Shown: one piece after another, positions 24,738-35,949 of the stretch
Layout: each line of letters starts with the position of its first letter
How positions within the stretch are numbered: position 1 is the first letter of the stretch
Assembly (NCBI GenBank): GCA_028280445.1
Contig: JANQLU010000042.1
Coordinates: 1-64,000, forward strand
Reading direction: 5' to 3'
Origin: Pirellulaceae bacterium
Lineage (GTDB): Bacteria; Planctomycetota; Planctomycetia; Pirellulales; Pirellulaceae
Length of the DNA stretch: 64,000 bases
Notes under the pieces: model-generated
Databases searched by the model: none
What the model saw: the letters and a program-made list of their open reading frames with translations, nothing else
What the model was told of the DNA's origin: nothing
Translations under genes and position numbers: made by a program

Positions 24738-26828
24738 CTATCCTTCAAAAATTTTCAATGTTTCCAATCCCCAAGCCGGTTGACCGCATTCGTTTGCGAT
24801 TTCGTTGAAGGATGCTATTTCCGCTTCACTAAATAACAAACCGCCGGCCGTCTGAGTTTTCTTTGCCGCTTCTGCCTCGATCTGCCCCGGCAGCAGACAG
24901 GATTCATTGCCATGCGTCAAAATATCGTTGAGAACGGCTTTGACATTTTCAGGTTGTGAACGGTTGTTTGCAAACAAACCGGCATTGAGCGCGTCGGGAT
25001 GAATCACCTGAAAATAAAAATTCGTCGATGACTTTTCTCCTTGCTCAACCTGACGTCCGCGAATCGTGGGAAGCGAACCGCCAATCAACGCTCCAACGAT
25101 CTCGTTGATCAACGACAATCCGTACCCCTTGTGCAACCCAAAAGGCAGCAACGAAACCGCTTTGTGGGGATCGGTGGTCGGTTGGCCATCGGCATCGACC
25201 GCTGCACCCTCGGGCAACGGCTTGTTCTCGCGCTTGTATTGTTGAACGCGTCCCATGGCAACCGTCGAAGTCGCCCAGTCGATCATGATGGGAAAACCGA
25301 CGGCGTCTTGCGTTGGAAAAGCCCAGCTGTGCGGATTGGTTCCCAGGGTCGGAAATTTTCCGCCATACGGAACGACTTCGGCCAAAGTCGATGTGCAGTT
25401 GGTGTATCCGATATAACCTTTCATTGCAGCATCCATCACATAGCCGCCGCCCCAAAGGTAGTGAAATGTGTTGTCGACACTGACCTGCCCCATCCCGTAC
25501 TGGTCTGCCAGTTCCATACAACGCTGCATCGCATCAAATGCCACCGACTGTCCAAGTTTGAGTTTCGCGTCCCAGATTTCCGAAGCTGCAAATCGACTCG
25601 GTCGTTTTTCTATTTCAGCTCCGGGTACACACCCGCCCGTGGCACTGCCAAACAGATGGTCCAGGTGCAAAGCCTTGATTGCATTGTGAGTTCGAATCCC
25701 ATAAGTCGACGCCATTTCACAAAATCGCGACGCTGCCTGGGCTTCAGTCTGAGAATATCCTCGATGAATATAAGCGGCTTCGACCAGCGCGTTGTGTTGT
25801 TTTGGATCGACAATGTAAAACTTTTCGGCAGGCGTTTCAGAACGAACTTTGGCGGCTGCGTCGCCGGGCAATTGATTCGCTTGAGCCAACGGCGGTACAC
25901 CTTTGGAAAAATTAATCGCATTTTGGGTCGCCATGGTCGCTTGCCGCACCACCGATTCGTAAGTCCGCGAACCAATGTGAGACGTGATCAGCGCATTGGG
26001 TGCCGAAAGTAGCGGATGATCTGCCGGAGGCGGCTCGACGTCCAACACATCGGCACCGTAGCCGCCAACTTTTCCTGAGCGTAATGCTTCAACCATATCA
26101 GTGGAATTCACAACTTCGCCCCGCGCACAGTTGAGAATCACGACGCCGTCTTTCATCTTGCCAATCGTATCAGAGTTAATCAGATTTTCGGTCGATGGAT
26201 CAAGAAAACAGTGCAGCGAGATGATATCGCAATCGGCAATTAACTCGTCGATAGTCTCGCAGCGATGCACCGCATTTTGCTGAGCGAACGCATCATCCCA
26301 GAACACATCGTAGGCCCAACATTCCATTTGGAAGCTACCGGCACGTTCGATGACCGCTTTACCAATCCGCCCCATTCCGATGACGCCCAGACGTTTATCG
26401 CGGATTTCATTGCCGGTGATTCGTTTCCAATTGCCTGACCGTGTTTGACACCCAACGTCAAAAATCTTTTTTGTTAGTCCTAGTAACAAACCAAATGTAT
26501 GCTCGGCAACGGTCGTGTGATTCACTCCGGGACAGAAGCCAATGGGAATGTTTTGAGACGTTGCGTAATCCCGATCAATTTTGTCGATTCCGATGCCGTA
26601 TTTGGAAATCCACTTCAACCGCGGCAAGGATTTGTCGATCACTTCGGCGGAAATCAAATCGTCGCCGCAAATAAATCCGTCGAATTCTCCGGCCAGCTCC
26701 AACATTTTCTGCTCGCTCAACGGTCCACGCTCGCGGACGATCTCCCAACCTTGAGATTCGAGCAATTCGTGATGCTGACCAGGCGTGTCTTGATACGAAG
26801 TCGTCGTCAGTAAAACTCGGGTCGCCAT
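24738..26828 (-). CDS. fusion of D-2-hydroxyacid dehydrogenase (PGDH type) and Ldh2-family malate/lactate dehydrogenase
   Basis: 696 aa with two complete dehydrogenase domains. Residues 1-315 are a D-isomer-specific 2-hydroxyacid dehydrogenase: Rossmann GMGRIG 151-156, catalytic Arg236 in NCARGE, Glu near 265 and His284 in SHIGSRT. Residues ~336-696 are an Ldh2-type NAD(P)-dependent oxidoreductase: VEAAYIHRGYSQTEAQAASRF, THNAIKALHLD, GTNPHSWAFP, IDWATSTVAMGRV, FGLHKGYGLSLINEIVGALIGG. The domains belong to unrelated folds and usually opposite stereochemistry, so one polypeptide might interconvert D- and L-hydroxyacids through a keto acid; that is inference. First gene of the sugar-acid operon. 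Confidence 0.9.
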   Translation of the reverse strand: MATRVLLTTTSYQDTPGQHHELLESQGWEIVRERGPLSEQKMLELAGEFDGFICGDDLISAEVIDKSLPRLKWISKYGIGIDKIDRDYATSQNIPIGFCPGVNHTTVAEHTFGLLLGLTKKIFDVGCQTRSGNWKRITGNEIRDKRLGVIGMGRIGKAVIERAGSFQMECWAYDVFWDDAFAQQNAVHRCETIDELIADCDIISLHCFLDPSTENLINSDTIGKMKDGVVILNCARGEVVNSTDMVEALRSGKVGGYGADVLDVEPPPADHPLLSAPNALITSHIGSRTYESVVRQATMATQNAINFSKGVPPLAQANQLPGDAAAKVRSETPAEKFYIVDPKQHNALVEAAYIHRGYSQTEAQAASRFCEMASTYGIRTHNAIKALHLDHLFGSATGGCVPGAEIEKRPSRFAASEIWDAKLKLGQSVAFDAMQRCMELADQYGMGQVSVDNTFHYLWGGGYVMDAAMKGYIGYTNCTSTLAEVVPYGGKFPTLGTNPHSWAFPTQDAVGFPIMIDWATSTVAMGRVQQYKRENKPLPEGAAVDADGQPTTDPHKAVSLLPFGLHKGYGLSLINEIVGALIGGSLPTIRGRQVEQGEKSSTNFYFQVIHPDALNAGLFANNRSQPENVKAVLNDILTHGNESCLLPGQIEAEAAKKTQTAGGLLFSEAEIASFNEIANECGQPAWGLETLKIFEG

Positions 26829-27194
26829 ATATCTGAATTGTGGTTTAGAAAATTCCCATGCGTTGGGCGGTTATTTTATGTTTCATTGGTGAGAAAGTAA
26901 GGCGTGGTAAATCAACCGAGTCTTTATGGACGTTGTCGGTACTTCAAACATCCGCTAAGTGGATAATTTTCAACTTGCGCATGGCCACTCAAAATTTTTT
27001 GCAAATATTCTAAAATGAATCGATCGATATCGGCGTGATTTTAACGGCCATTGACCTTCACCGCATGGAAAACGGGCGTTATCAGAAAAAATAGTGAATT
27101 CTGGCGCCTCTGCCACCTCGATCAGCCCGGGGGAACGATCGTCGAAAAATCGCTCCCGAGTCAATAAAACAATTTATTAAACCAGTGTTCTATC
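26829..27194. other. divergent intergenic region, nothing recognised
   Basis: 366 nt between the leftward sugar-acid operon and the rightward heme genes. Promoters for both must lie here, but I see no convincing pair of boxes, operator palindrome or repeat. A 64-codon minus-strand frame has no family features. Confidence 0.5.
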
Positions 27195-28601
27195 ATGCCA
27201 CAAAAAAAAATTGCGATCGTTGGTGGTGGAATTTCTGGTCTCACCACCGCATTTTATCTGGAACCATGGATCGATCGCGGACATGATTTCGAAATCGATC
27301 TTTTTGAATCATCCGATCACCTCGGCGGCAAAATACACACGTTGAGATTTGACAACGGTGTTGTTATGGAATCGGGCGCCGAAAGTTTTCTCAGTCGAAA
27401 AACAGCGGCCATCGAGCTGTGCGATCTGTTGGGCATCACTCAGGATTTGCGAGGAACTCGCCCGGACACCAAAAAAACGTTTGTCTGGCACGGCGAAAAA
27501 ATGCATCGACTGCCCGATGGACTCAGTGGGTTTGTTCCGGGTGACATGAATGCGCTGAAATCGACAACGTTGTTATCCGCATTTGGTAAATTACGCGTCG
27601 GCTTGGACCGTTTTTTGCCAGCTTCCAAATCAGACGATGACGAATCGTTGGCGCGTTTCATTTCTCGCCGCATTGGCAAACAAGCTTACCAGCGGCTGGT
27701 CCAACCGCTGCTGTGTGGAATCTATTCCGGTGATGGTGACCAGTTGAGTTTGGCGGCCACCTACCCCGAGTTACGCCAACTGGAAAAAGAACATGGTAGC
27801 TTGATTCGTGGTTTGCAAAATCGTGCGGCATCGACCACGTCAGAATTTCCGCCTTTCGTCACGTTTCCAACGGGCATGTCACAATTGGTCGAATCGGTTT
27901 CTGCAAAACTGCAACACACAAAAATTTCGCTTGAGCAACCGATCAAAAAAATTTCCACTATCGGCGATCAGTATTTGATTGAATCGGACGACCAAAACAA
28001 AACGTATGATATCGTCGTTTTGGCAACGAGCGCGCGACAATCTTCGACGATGGTCAGCGATCTCAACGCGAAACTTTCGACCGTTCTGGCATCGATCCCC
28101 CATGTTTCAACGGCGACAGTGAATTTGCTGTATGATGCCAAAGCAATGACTCACACCCTCGATGGCTATGGATTCGTGATTCCATCGGACCAGCAAAACG
28201 GATTAACCGCCGTCACTTGGACGTCTTCGAAACATTTTGATCGTGTCCCCGAACGTTACAAATTGATCCGGGGATATGTGGGTCGCGCTCGCGCGGAATT
28301 GGATTGTTCACTTTCGGATCAACAGATCTATGAGCTGCTAGAACCAGAGCTGCAACGAACGATGGGAATCGACATTCCACCGCTGGAAATCCGCGTCACA
28401 CGATGGCCCCATGGATCTCCCCAGTACACGATGGGGCATTGTGACCGATTGGCACAAATTGAAGATCAATTAAAACAATTGCCAGGTATATTTTTGACCG
28501 GAGCCTCGTATCGCGGCGTCGGTATCCCGGATTGTATTCGTAACTCAAAACTGACCGCCGACGAGATTGTCAGTTTTACGAACCAGAAATCAAGCGCATG
28601 A
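27195..28601 (+). CDS. hemY: protoporphyrinogen oxidase (oxygen-dependent, HemY type)
   Basis: 468 aa. FAD-binding KIAIVGGGISGLTTAFYLE at the N-terminus, FEIDLFESSDHLGGKIHT, GAESFLSRK, VQPLLCGIYSGD (substrate channel region of the family) and a C-terminal PQYTMGHCDRLAQIEDQLKQLPGIFLTGASYRGVGIPDCI that contacts FAD. This matches the HemG/HemY flavoprotein family, which oxidises protoporphyrinogen IX to protoporphyrin IX. The stop overlaps the hemL start by 4 nt (ATGA), so the two heme genes are translationally coupled. In some organisms the same enzyme acts on coproporphyrinogen III; the sequence alone does not exclude this. Confidence 0.93.
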   Translation: MPQKKIAIVGGGISGLTTAFYLEPWIDRGHDFEIDLFESSDHLGGKIHTLRFDNGVVMESGAESFLSRKTAAIELCDLLGITQDLRGTRPDTKKTFVWHGEKMHRLPDGLSGFVPGDMNALKSTTLLSAFGKLRVGLDRFLPASKSDDDESLARFISRRIGKQAYQRLVQPLLCGIYSGDGDQLSLAATYPELRQLEKEHGSLIRGLQNRAASTTSEFPPFVTFPTGMSQLVESVSAKLQHTKISLEQPIKKISTIGDQYLIESDDQNKTYDIVVLATSARQSSTMVSDLNAKLSTVLASIPHVSTATVNLLYDAKAMTHTLDGYGFVIPSDQQNGLTAVTWTSSKHFDRVPERYKLIRGYVGRARAELDCSLSDQQIYELLEPELQRTMGIDIPPLEIRVTRWPHGSPQYTMGHCDRLAQIEDQLKQLPGIFLTGASYRGVGIPDCIRNSKLTADEIVSFTNQKSSA

Positions 28602-29902
28602 ATACCAACTCACAAATTTTGTTCGAACGGGCAAAACAGATTTTTCCTGGTGGCGTCAATTCGCCGGTACGAGCTTTCAAATCGGTCGGCGGCACACCTC
28701 CGTTTATGGCGCAAGGCGAAGGCGCTTGTTTACTGGATGTCGATGGCTATCGATATGTCGATTACGTCCTCTCGTATGGCCCTTTGGTTCTCGGACACGC
28801 ACACCCGGCGGTCAACGAGGCGATTAACAACATGGTGCTGCGCGGAACAACATTTGGGACTCCGTCCGAACACGCATTGCAGCTGGGTGAGTTGATTCAG
28901 AAATATATGCCCAGCCTGGAGATGCTCCGTTTTGTCAATTCAGGAACCGAAGCGACGATGAGCGCATTGCGGTTGGCGCGGGCTTTCACGGGGCGAAACA
29001 AGATTGTTAAATTCGAAGGATGCTACCACGGTCACGCAGATTACTTGCTGGTCAAAGCGGGTTCCGGCGTCGCTACACTTGGATTGCCCGATTCGCCAGG
29101 CGTGACTCCATCGACCACTGTCGACACGCTAGTAGCTCCGTACAACGATCTGACAACAGTCGAAAATCTGTTCGATCAATTCGGCAACGAAATCGCTGGA
29201 GTGATTGTCGAACCTGTCGCCGGAAATATGGGTTTGGTTCAACCGGTCGATGGATTTTTAAGTGGCCTGCGAAAATTGTGTGACAACAATTCCAGTCTGC
29301 TGATCTTTGACGAAGTGATGACGGGTTTTCGCGTTCACCCCGGTGGTGCACAAACGCGCTACAACATTGCTCCAGACCTGACAACTTTGGGTAAAGTGAT
29401 CGGTGGAGGGCTGCCGGTCGGAGCCTACGGAGGTCGGCAAGAAATCATGGAGATGGTGGCACCAGTCGGCCCGATGTACCAAGCAGGAACTTTGTCGGGC
29501 AATCCCATCGCCATGGCCGCGGGAAAAGCTAACATCGAAACGTTGATGACCGATTCAAATTTTGAAACCAAAATCGCCTATGGTGAAAGGCTCGATGAAG
29601 CGTTGAGAAACATCGCAGCTCGCAATGGCGTCGAGATTTCACTGGCCCGCGAAGGCTCGATGAGTGGAATGTATTTTTCGTCAAACACTCCGACCAATTG
29701 GGAGCAAGTCAGTCAAACGAACACCGAGCAGTTCAAAATCTTTTTCCATGAAATGTTGGCCAACGGCGTTTTCCTCGCACCTTCACCATTCGAAGCAGCA
29801 TTTGTCTCAGCCGCTCATGACGACGACGCATTCGAACAAACCATCGCCGCCGCCGAAAAGGCATTTCAGAGGGTAGCGGAGAGGGGAGAGGTAGGAGGTT
29901 AG
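28598..29902 (+). CDS. hemL: glutamate-1-semialdehyde 2,1-aminomutase
   Basis: 434 aa, usual length. PLP-dependent class III aminotransferase with HemL hallmarks: FPGGVNSPVRAFKSVGGTPPFM, FVNSGTEATMSALRLARAFTGR, GCYHGHADYLLVKAGSG, LLIFDEVMTGFR and the PLP lysine K266 in TTLGKVIGGGLPVGAYGG. It makes 5-aminolevulinate from glutamate-1-semialdehyde in the C5 heme pathway. Coupled to hemY by an ATGA overlap. The last residues (RVAERGEVGG) are encoded by a purine-rich tract that continues past the stop, so the tail may have been altered by repeat DNA. Confidence 0.97.
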   Translation: MNTNSQILFERAKQIFPGGVNSPVRAFKSVGGTPPFMAQGEGACLLDVDGYRYVDYVLSYGPLVLGHAHPAVNEAINNMVLRGTTFGTPSEHALQLGELIQKYMPSLEMLRFVNSGTEATMSALRLARAFTGRNKIVKFEGCYHGHADYLLVKAGSGVATLGLPDSPGVTPSTTVDTLVAPYNDLTTVENLFDQFGNEIAGVIVEPVAGNMGLVQPVDGFLSGLRKLCDNNSSLLIFDEVMTGFRVHPGGAQTRYNIAPDLTTLGKVIGGGLPVGAYGGRQEIMEMVAPVGPMYQAGTLSGNPIAMAAGKANIETLMTDSNFETKIAYGERLDEALRNIAARNGVEISLAREGSMSGMYFSSNTPTNWEQVSQTNTEQFKIFFHEMLANGVFLAPSPFEAAFVSAAHDDDAFEQTIAAAEKAFQRVAERGEVGG

Positions 29903-29968
29903 AGAGAAGAGGTGAGAGAGAAGAGGCCAAGAACTTACTCTTGTCTCGTACCTCTTCCCTCGCCCCTC
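29877..29968. repeat. purine-rich imperfect inverted repeat over the hemL 3' end
   Basis: A strongly purine-biased tract (GGAGAGGGGAGAGGTAGG..., then AGAGAGAAGAGG twice) is followed by a pyrimidine-rich arm TACCTCTTCCCTCGCCCC at 29949-29966 that pairs imperfectly with its start. It spans the last hemL codons and the spacer to the isomerase gene. Confidence 0.55.
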
Positions 29969-30045
29969 ATTTGACTTTTGCCCCCCGGCGAATTCAAATT
30001 GTGTTTTCATTAGAGAACTTTAATCATTCACCTGTGAGGCCGAAT

Positions 30046-30984
30046 ATGTCTAACCAACTCAATCGACGCAACGCGATGAAAACAGCCCTCGCCGGCGCTA
30101 CGGCGACTGCGATTGGCGTTTCAACCAGTTCTTTGAATGCCTCATCTCAAGAAAAAAAATCCAGTGGCAAAATCAATCAATCCATCGTCCATTGGTGTTT
30201 TGGTGCCGCCGGTGAAAAGTGGAAAGTTGAAAAGACTTGCGAAGTGGCCGCCAAACTGGGTTGCAAATCGGTCGAACTGTTGAATCCGGACGAATGGAAA
30301 TTTCTGAAAAAACACGGTTTGGTTTGCGCGATTTCTCCCAACGGCATGCCAGGCGCGCCGTTTATGAAAGCGTTAAACAATACACGGTATCACAAAGAGG
30401 TCATTGAACGCACAAAAAAATCGATCGATCAAACTTCTGACGCGAAATTCCCAAATGTGATTGCATTCACCGGTTACAAATACCGTGACGCAGACGATCC
30501 GAAAAGCGGCGAAATATCGCTGGAAGAAGGCGCTAAGAATTGCGTCAAGGCGCTCAAAGAATTGGCCGGCTATGCCGAAAAGAAAAACGTCACAATCTGC
30601 CTCGAACATTTGAACACACGCGATGATAGCCATCCGATGAAAGGTCATCCTGGCTATCAAGGTGACGATTTGGATTACGTGGCCAAAATCATTCGCTCAG
30701 TAGGTTCCAAAAGCGTCAAACTGCTGTTCGACATTTACCATGTCCAAGTCATGAATGGCGATCTCATTCGACGTATCGAAGAAACGAAAGACATCATCGG
30801 TCACGTTCACACTGCAGGTTGCCCCGGTCGCGGCGAATTGAGTGAAACGCAGGAAATCAACTATCCCGCCGTCATGAAAAAATTGATTGAAATCGGCTAC
30901 AACGGATACGTTGGACAGGAATTTATTCCGACGGGCGACCCTTACAAAGGGCTGCAACAAGCGGTTAAACTTTGCGACGTATAA
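30046..30984 (+). CDS. Tat-exported sugar phosphate isomerase/epimerase (hydroxypyruvate-isomerase-like)
   Basis: 312 aa from the ATG at 30046, preceded by GAGG at 6-nt spacing. The N-terminus has a twin-arginine signal: NRRNAMKTALAGATATAIGVSTSSLNA. The mature part is an AP-endonuclease-2/xylose-isomerase-like TIM barrel with metal-ligand positions in ICLEHLNTRDD (Glu), LLFDIYHVQVMNGD (Asp, His), GHVHTAGCPGRGEL (His) and GQEFIP (Glu). The pattern is closest to hydroxypyruvate isomerase (Hyi). Exported members are numerous in planctomycetes; the substrate is probably a ketose or keto-acid, not known. A sulfatase gene follows at 135 nt. Confidence 0.9.
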   Translation: MSNQLNRRNAMKTALAGATATAIGVSTSSLNASSQEKKSSGKINQSIVHWCFGAAGEKWKVEKTCEVAAKLGCKSVELLNPDEWKFLKKHGLVCAISPNGMPGAPFMKALNNTRYHKEVIERTKKSIDQTSDAKFPNVIAFTGYKYRDADDPKSGEISLEEGAKNCVKALKELAGYAEKKNVTICLEHLNTRDDSHPMKGHPGYQGDDLDYVAKIIRSVGSKSVKLLFDIYHVQVMNGDLIRRIEETKDIIGHVHTAGCPGRGELSETQEINYPAVMKKLIEIGYNGYVGQEFIPTGDPYKGLQQAVKLCDV

Positions 30985-31119
30985 ACTAAACCGATATCGG
31001 CTCTAGCTGTACCGTGCCGTCCTGTTTTCATTTGCCAAATTTCACGGTTTGACCCGTGTAATGGTTTCGATGGAAAGCTGTCGATAAATCAACCATTCGT
31101 TTTCTGAAAGATCGAGACG

Positions 31120-32517
31120 ATGTGCCAAAAAACAAGTCTTTTGTTGATCGGTATCCTGCTCGTATGTCAATCGACATATTTAGACGCGCATGAAAAACAA
31201 CCCAACATCATCTATATCATGGTTGATGATATGGGACCGGCCGACGCAGGCTTTCTCGGCTCGTCTGCCATTCAAACTCCCAACTTGGACAAAATGGCAA
31301 AACAGTCATTGCTGTTTACTGAAGCCTATTCTGGTTGCACGGTTTGCGCACCGTGTCGCAGCGTTTTGATGACCGGTAAACATATGGGCCGAACTTCGGT
31401 TCGTTTGAACACCGGCGGTGTCGCGCTGTTGGACAAAGACGTCACGATCGCCGAAGTTCTTAAATCAGCCGGCTATCTGACCGGAGGTTTCGGCAAATGG
31501 GGGATTGGCGATATTGGCACAACCGGCGTGCCGGAAAAACAAGGATTTGATTTGTTTTACGGCTACTATCATCAAATTCACGCGCACAAACACTACCCCG
31601 ATTTTTTGGTTCGCAATGGCAAAAAAGAAAAAATTGCCGAGTCTCAACGCGGGACGATGAAGGGGTATGCTCCGCAGATGATTTTTGACGAAATGAAAAA
31701 ATTCATTCGCCGATCTGCGAAATCGGGAAAACCATTTTTCTGTTACGCTCCCTGGACACCGCCTCATGGTAATTACAATTTTCCGCGTACGGACAAGGCG
31801 TGGAAAATGTATGCAGAAAAAAAATGGAAAGGAAACCAGACCGGCCACGCGGCGATGACCACGCTGATTGATCGCTATGTCGGCGAGACGGTTGCCATGT
31901 TGGATGAACTCAAAATCCTGGACAACACCGTAATCATCTTTCATTCGGACAACGGCGCCGCGCTCGGTCCCAAACAGTGCCCCGACTTGAAATCGTCAGG
32001 CAAATTCCGAGGCCACAAACGATCGCCCTACGAAGGAGGTGTTCGCGCCCCGACACTGGTCTACTGGAAAAACAAAATCAAACCGGGAGTCAACAAACAA
32101 TTTATTATTTCCGCTCAAGACGCACTGCCAACGTTGGCTGAATTGGCAGGAGCGACCCAGCATGTTCCAGCGGATATCACCGGCCTGTCTTATGCCCCCG
32201 TTCTGTTTGGAAAAAAACCTTCCCAAGTCCATGAATATCACTATTGGGAATGGGTTCGTTGGAACTGGCGTGCAAACAAAGCTGTTGACAACGGGCTGAT
32301 GCAGGGATTGCGTAAAGGAAAATGGAAAATTGCCAGGACCCGCAACAACCAGCCCTGGGAATTGTACGATTTGTCCAACGACATTGGCGAAACAAACAAC
32401 CTCGCCGCGAAACATCCCGAGTTACTCAAACAACTGGCGAAGCTTGCTGACCAAGCCCGTGTACCGATGCGTGCTCAATCCGAACCCAAACATCCCAAAG
32501 GCCGAAGATTCAACTGA
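31120..32517 (+). CDS. exported type I sulfatase (arylsulfatase A-like)
   Basis: 465 aa with a signal peptide (MCQKTSLLLIGILLVCQSTYLDA). The family metal site IIYIMVDDMGPADAG is followed by the formylglycine motif CAPCRSVLMTGKHMGR; C-x-P-x-R is kept but the usual Ser or Ala at the fourth position is Cys. Further sulfatase blocks: GGFGKWGIGD, PFFCYAPWTPPHGNY, IIFHSDNGAALGP (Asp-Asn metal ligands), KRSPYEGGVRAPTLVYW and WELYDLSNDIGETNNLA. It should hydrolyse sulfate esters of polysaccharides in the periplasm after conversion of the first Cys to formylglycine. No maturase gene is nearby. Partner of the upstream isomerase by position only. Confidence 0.95.
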   Translation: MCQKTSLLLIGILLVCQSTYLDAHEKQPNIIYIMVDDMGPADAGFLGSSAIQTPNLDKMAKQSLLFTEAYSGCTVCAPCRSVLMTGKHMGRTSVRLNTGGVALLDKDVTIAEVLKSAGYLTGGFGKWGIGDIGTTGVPEKQGFDLFYGYYHQIHAHKHYPDFLVRNGKKEKIAESQRGTMKGYAPQMIFDEMKKFIRRSAKSGKPFFCYAPWTPPHGNYNFPRTDKAWKMYAEKKWKGNQTGHAAMTTLIDRYVGETVAMLDELKILDNTVIIFHSDNGAALGPKQCPDLKSSGKFRGHKRSPYEGGVRAPTLVYWKNKIKPGVNKQFIISAQDALPTLAELAGATQHVPADITGLSYAPVLFGKKPSQVHEYHYWEWVRWNWRANKAVDNGLMQGLRKGKWKIARTRNNQPWELYDLSNDIGETNNLAAKHPELLKQLAKLADQARVPMRAQSEPKHPKGRRFN

Positions 32518-32550
32518 AAAAAAGCCGCAGCTGAGAAACAACTGCGGCTG
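32517..32550 (-). terminator. Rho-independent terminator of katG
   Basis: On the minus strand AGCCGCAG pairs with CTGCGGCT across 11 nt and is followed by seven to eight T residues. It lies 24 nt past the katG stop and touches the end of the convergent sulfatase gene. Confidence 0.88.
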
Positions 32551-32573
32551 TCAATTTTCAATTGGAATACGCG

Positions 32574-35009
<2,436 letters not shown>

Positions 35010-35059
35010 TCAGTTTTTTCCAGAACCCTAGTATTGGAGTTGTATTGAATTAAATCCAA

Positions 35060-35097
35060 TGCATAGTTCCTATATTTTCTATGCATACGATGCATAG
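35060..35097. promoter_or_regulatory. palindromic operator candidate between katG and the Rrf2 gene
   Basis: Three TGCATAG half-sites: 35060-35066, then CTATGCAT at 35079-35086 and ATGCATAG at 35090-35097, the last two forming a perfect 8-bp inverted repeat with a 3-nt spacer. It lies ~80 nt upstream of the katG start and ~350 nt upstream of the Rrf2 gene. The rest of the 466-nt spacer contains one end of the CACTGGC repeat (about 35288-35320) and no gene. Confidence 0.6.
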
Positions 35098-35445
35098 CAG
35101 CCAAACCATAATGTGTTGAAGCGGAAAGCAATTGTTTACTGGTGAATCGTGCAGCTAAGTCGCGGGATTTGGCAGGGGAATGCCAAGTCGTTTTGTTCAT
35201 TCGCCGTAGGGCGTTGCCCATCAATCATAGCGCGAAGCGTGAGCGAGGGACCGAAACCATGAGGCACAGGAGTCTTGCAACATGCAGCATTTGGGTGCCA
35301 CTGGTCCCAGCCAGTGTTCTCGATTCGATACCCCGATGCGACGACCGCCAAGTGCAGATGGGGCTCGCCGTACGCGACATGTCACTCAATTGTCCGTAAA
35401 ATCACAGGACAAGATCAGACTTGAACCAACACGTAGATCAAATTC

Positions 35446-35865
35446 ATGTTTTCGCAGACCGTTGAATATGCAATGCGGGCCGTTGTTTGCCTGGCGACCC
35501 ACGAACAACGGGTCATGGGCGCCGTAGAAATTTCCGAAACAACCGACATCCCGCAAAGCTATCTGATTAAAGTCCTTCAGCAACTCACTCGCGTTGGTAT
35601 CATCACATCCAAACGGGGCAAAGGCGGCGGGTATTCTTTGGCCAAACCGTCCAACAAAATCTCGTTGTTGGATATCATCTCGGCCGTTGATCCGATCAAA
35701 CGAATCAAGACATGTCCGTTGAATTTGCCGAGCCACTGCAAATCACTTTGCCCGCTCCATTCGAAACTCGACTCAAGTTTCGCGCAACTGGAAAAATCAC
35801 TGGGTGACGCGTATGTTTCGGAAATGATCGACAGGCCGAAAAACAAAAAATCGCATTCGAAATGA
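35446..35865 (+). CDS. Rrf2 family transcription regulator with three-cysteine cluster
   Basis: 139 aa, usual length. The winged-helix start MFSQTVEYAMRAVVCLATHE, recognition region ISETTDIPQSYLIKVLQQLTRVGIITSKRGKGGGYSLAKP and the dimerisation helix match Rrf2 proteins such as NsrR, IscR and RsrR. Cys residues in TCPLNLPSHCKSLCPLH have the spacing used to hold an iron-sulfur cluster, so it probably senses NO, oxidants or iron-sulfur status. It is divergent from katG and followed by msrB, which suggests that it controls an oxidative-stress regulon, perhaps by the TGCATAG sites. Confidence 0.93.
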   Translation: MFSQTVEYAMRAVVCLATHEQRVMGAVEISETTDIPQSYLIKVLQQLTRVGIITSKRGKGGGYSLAKPSNKISLLDIISAVDPIKRIKTCPLNLPSHCKSLCPLHSKLDSSFAQLEKSLGDAYVSEMIDRPKNKKSHSK

Positions 35866-35949
35866 GAATTCACAACTTTGAATTTTCCGCCAGTTGTGAA
35901 CAATCAATAAAGCGATTCCTCAACCCGAATTTTTTTGCACGATACATCA

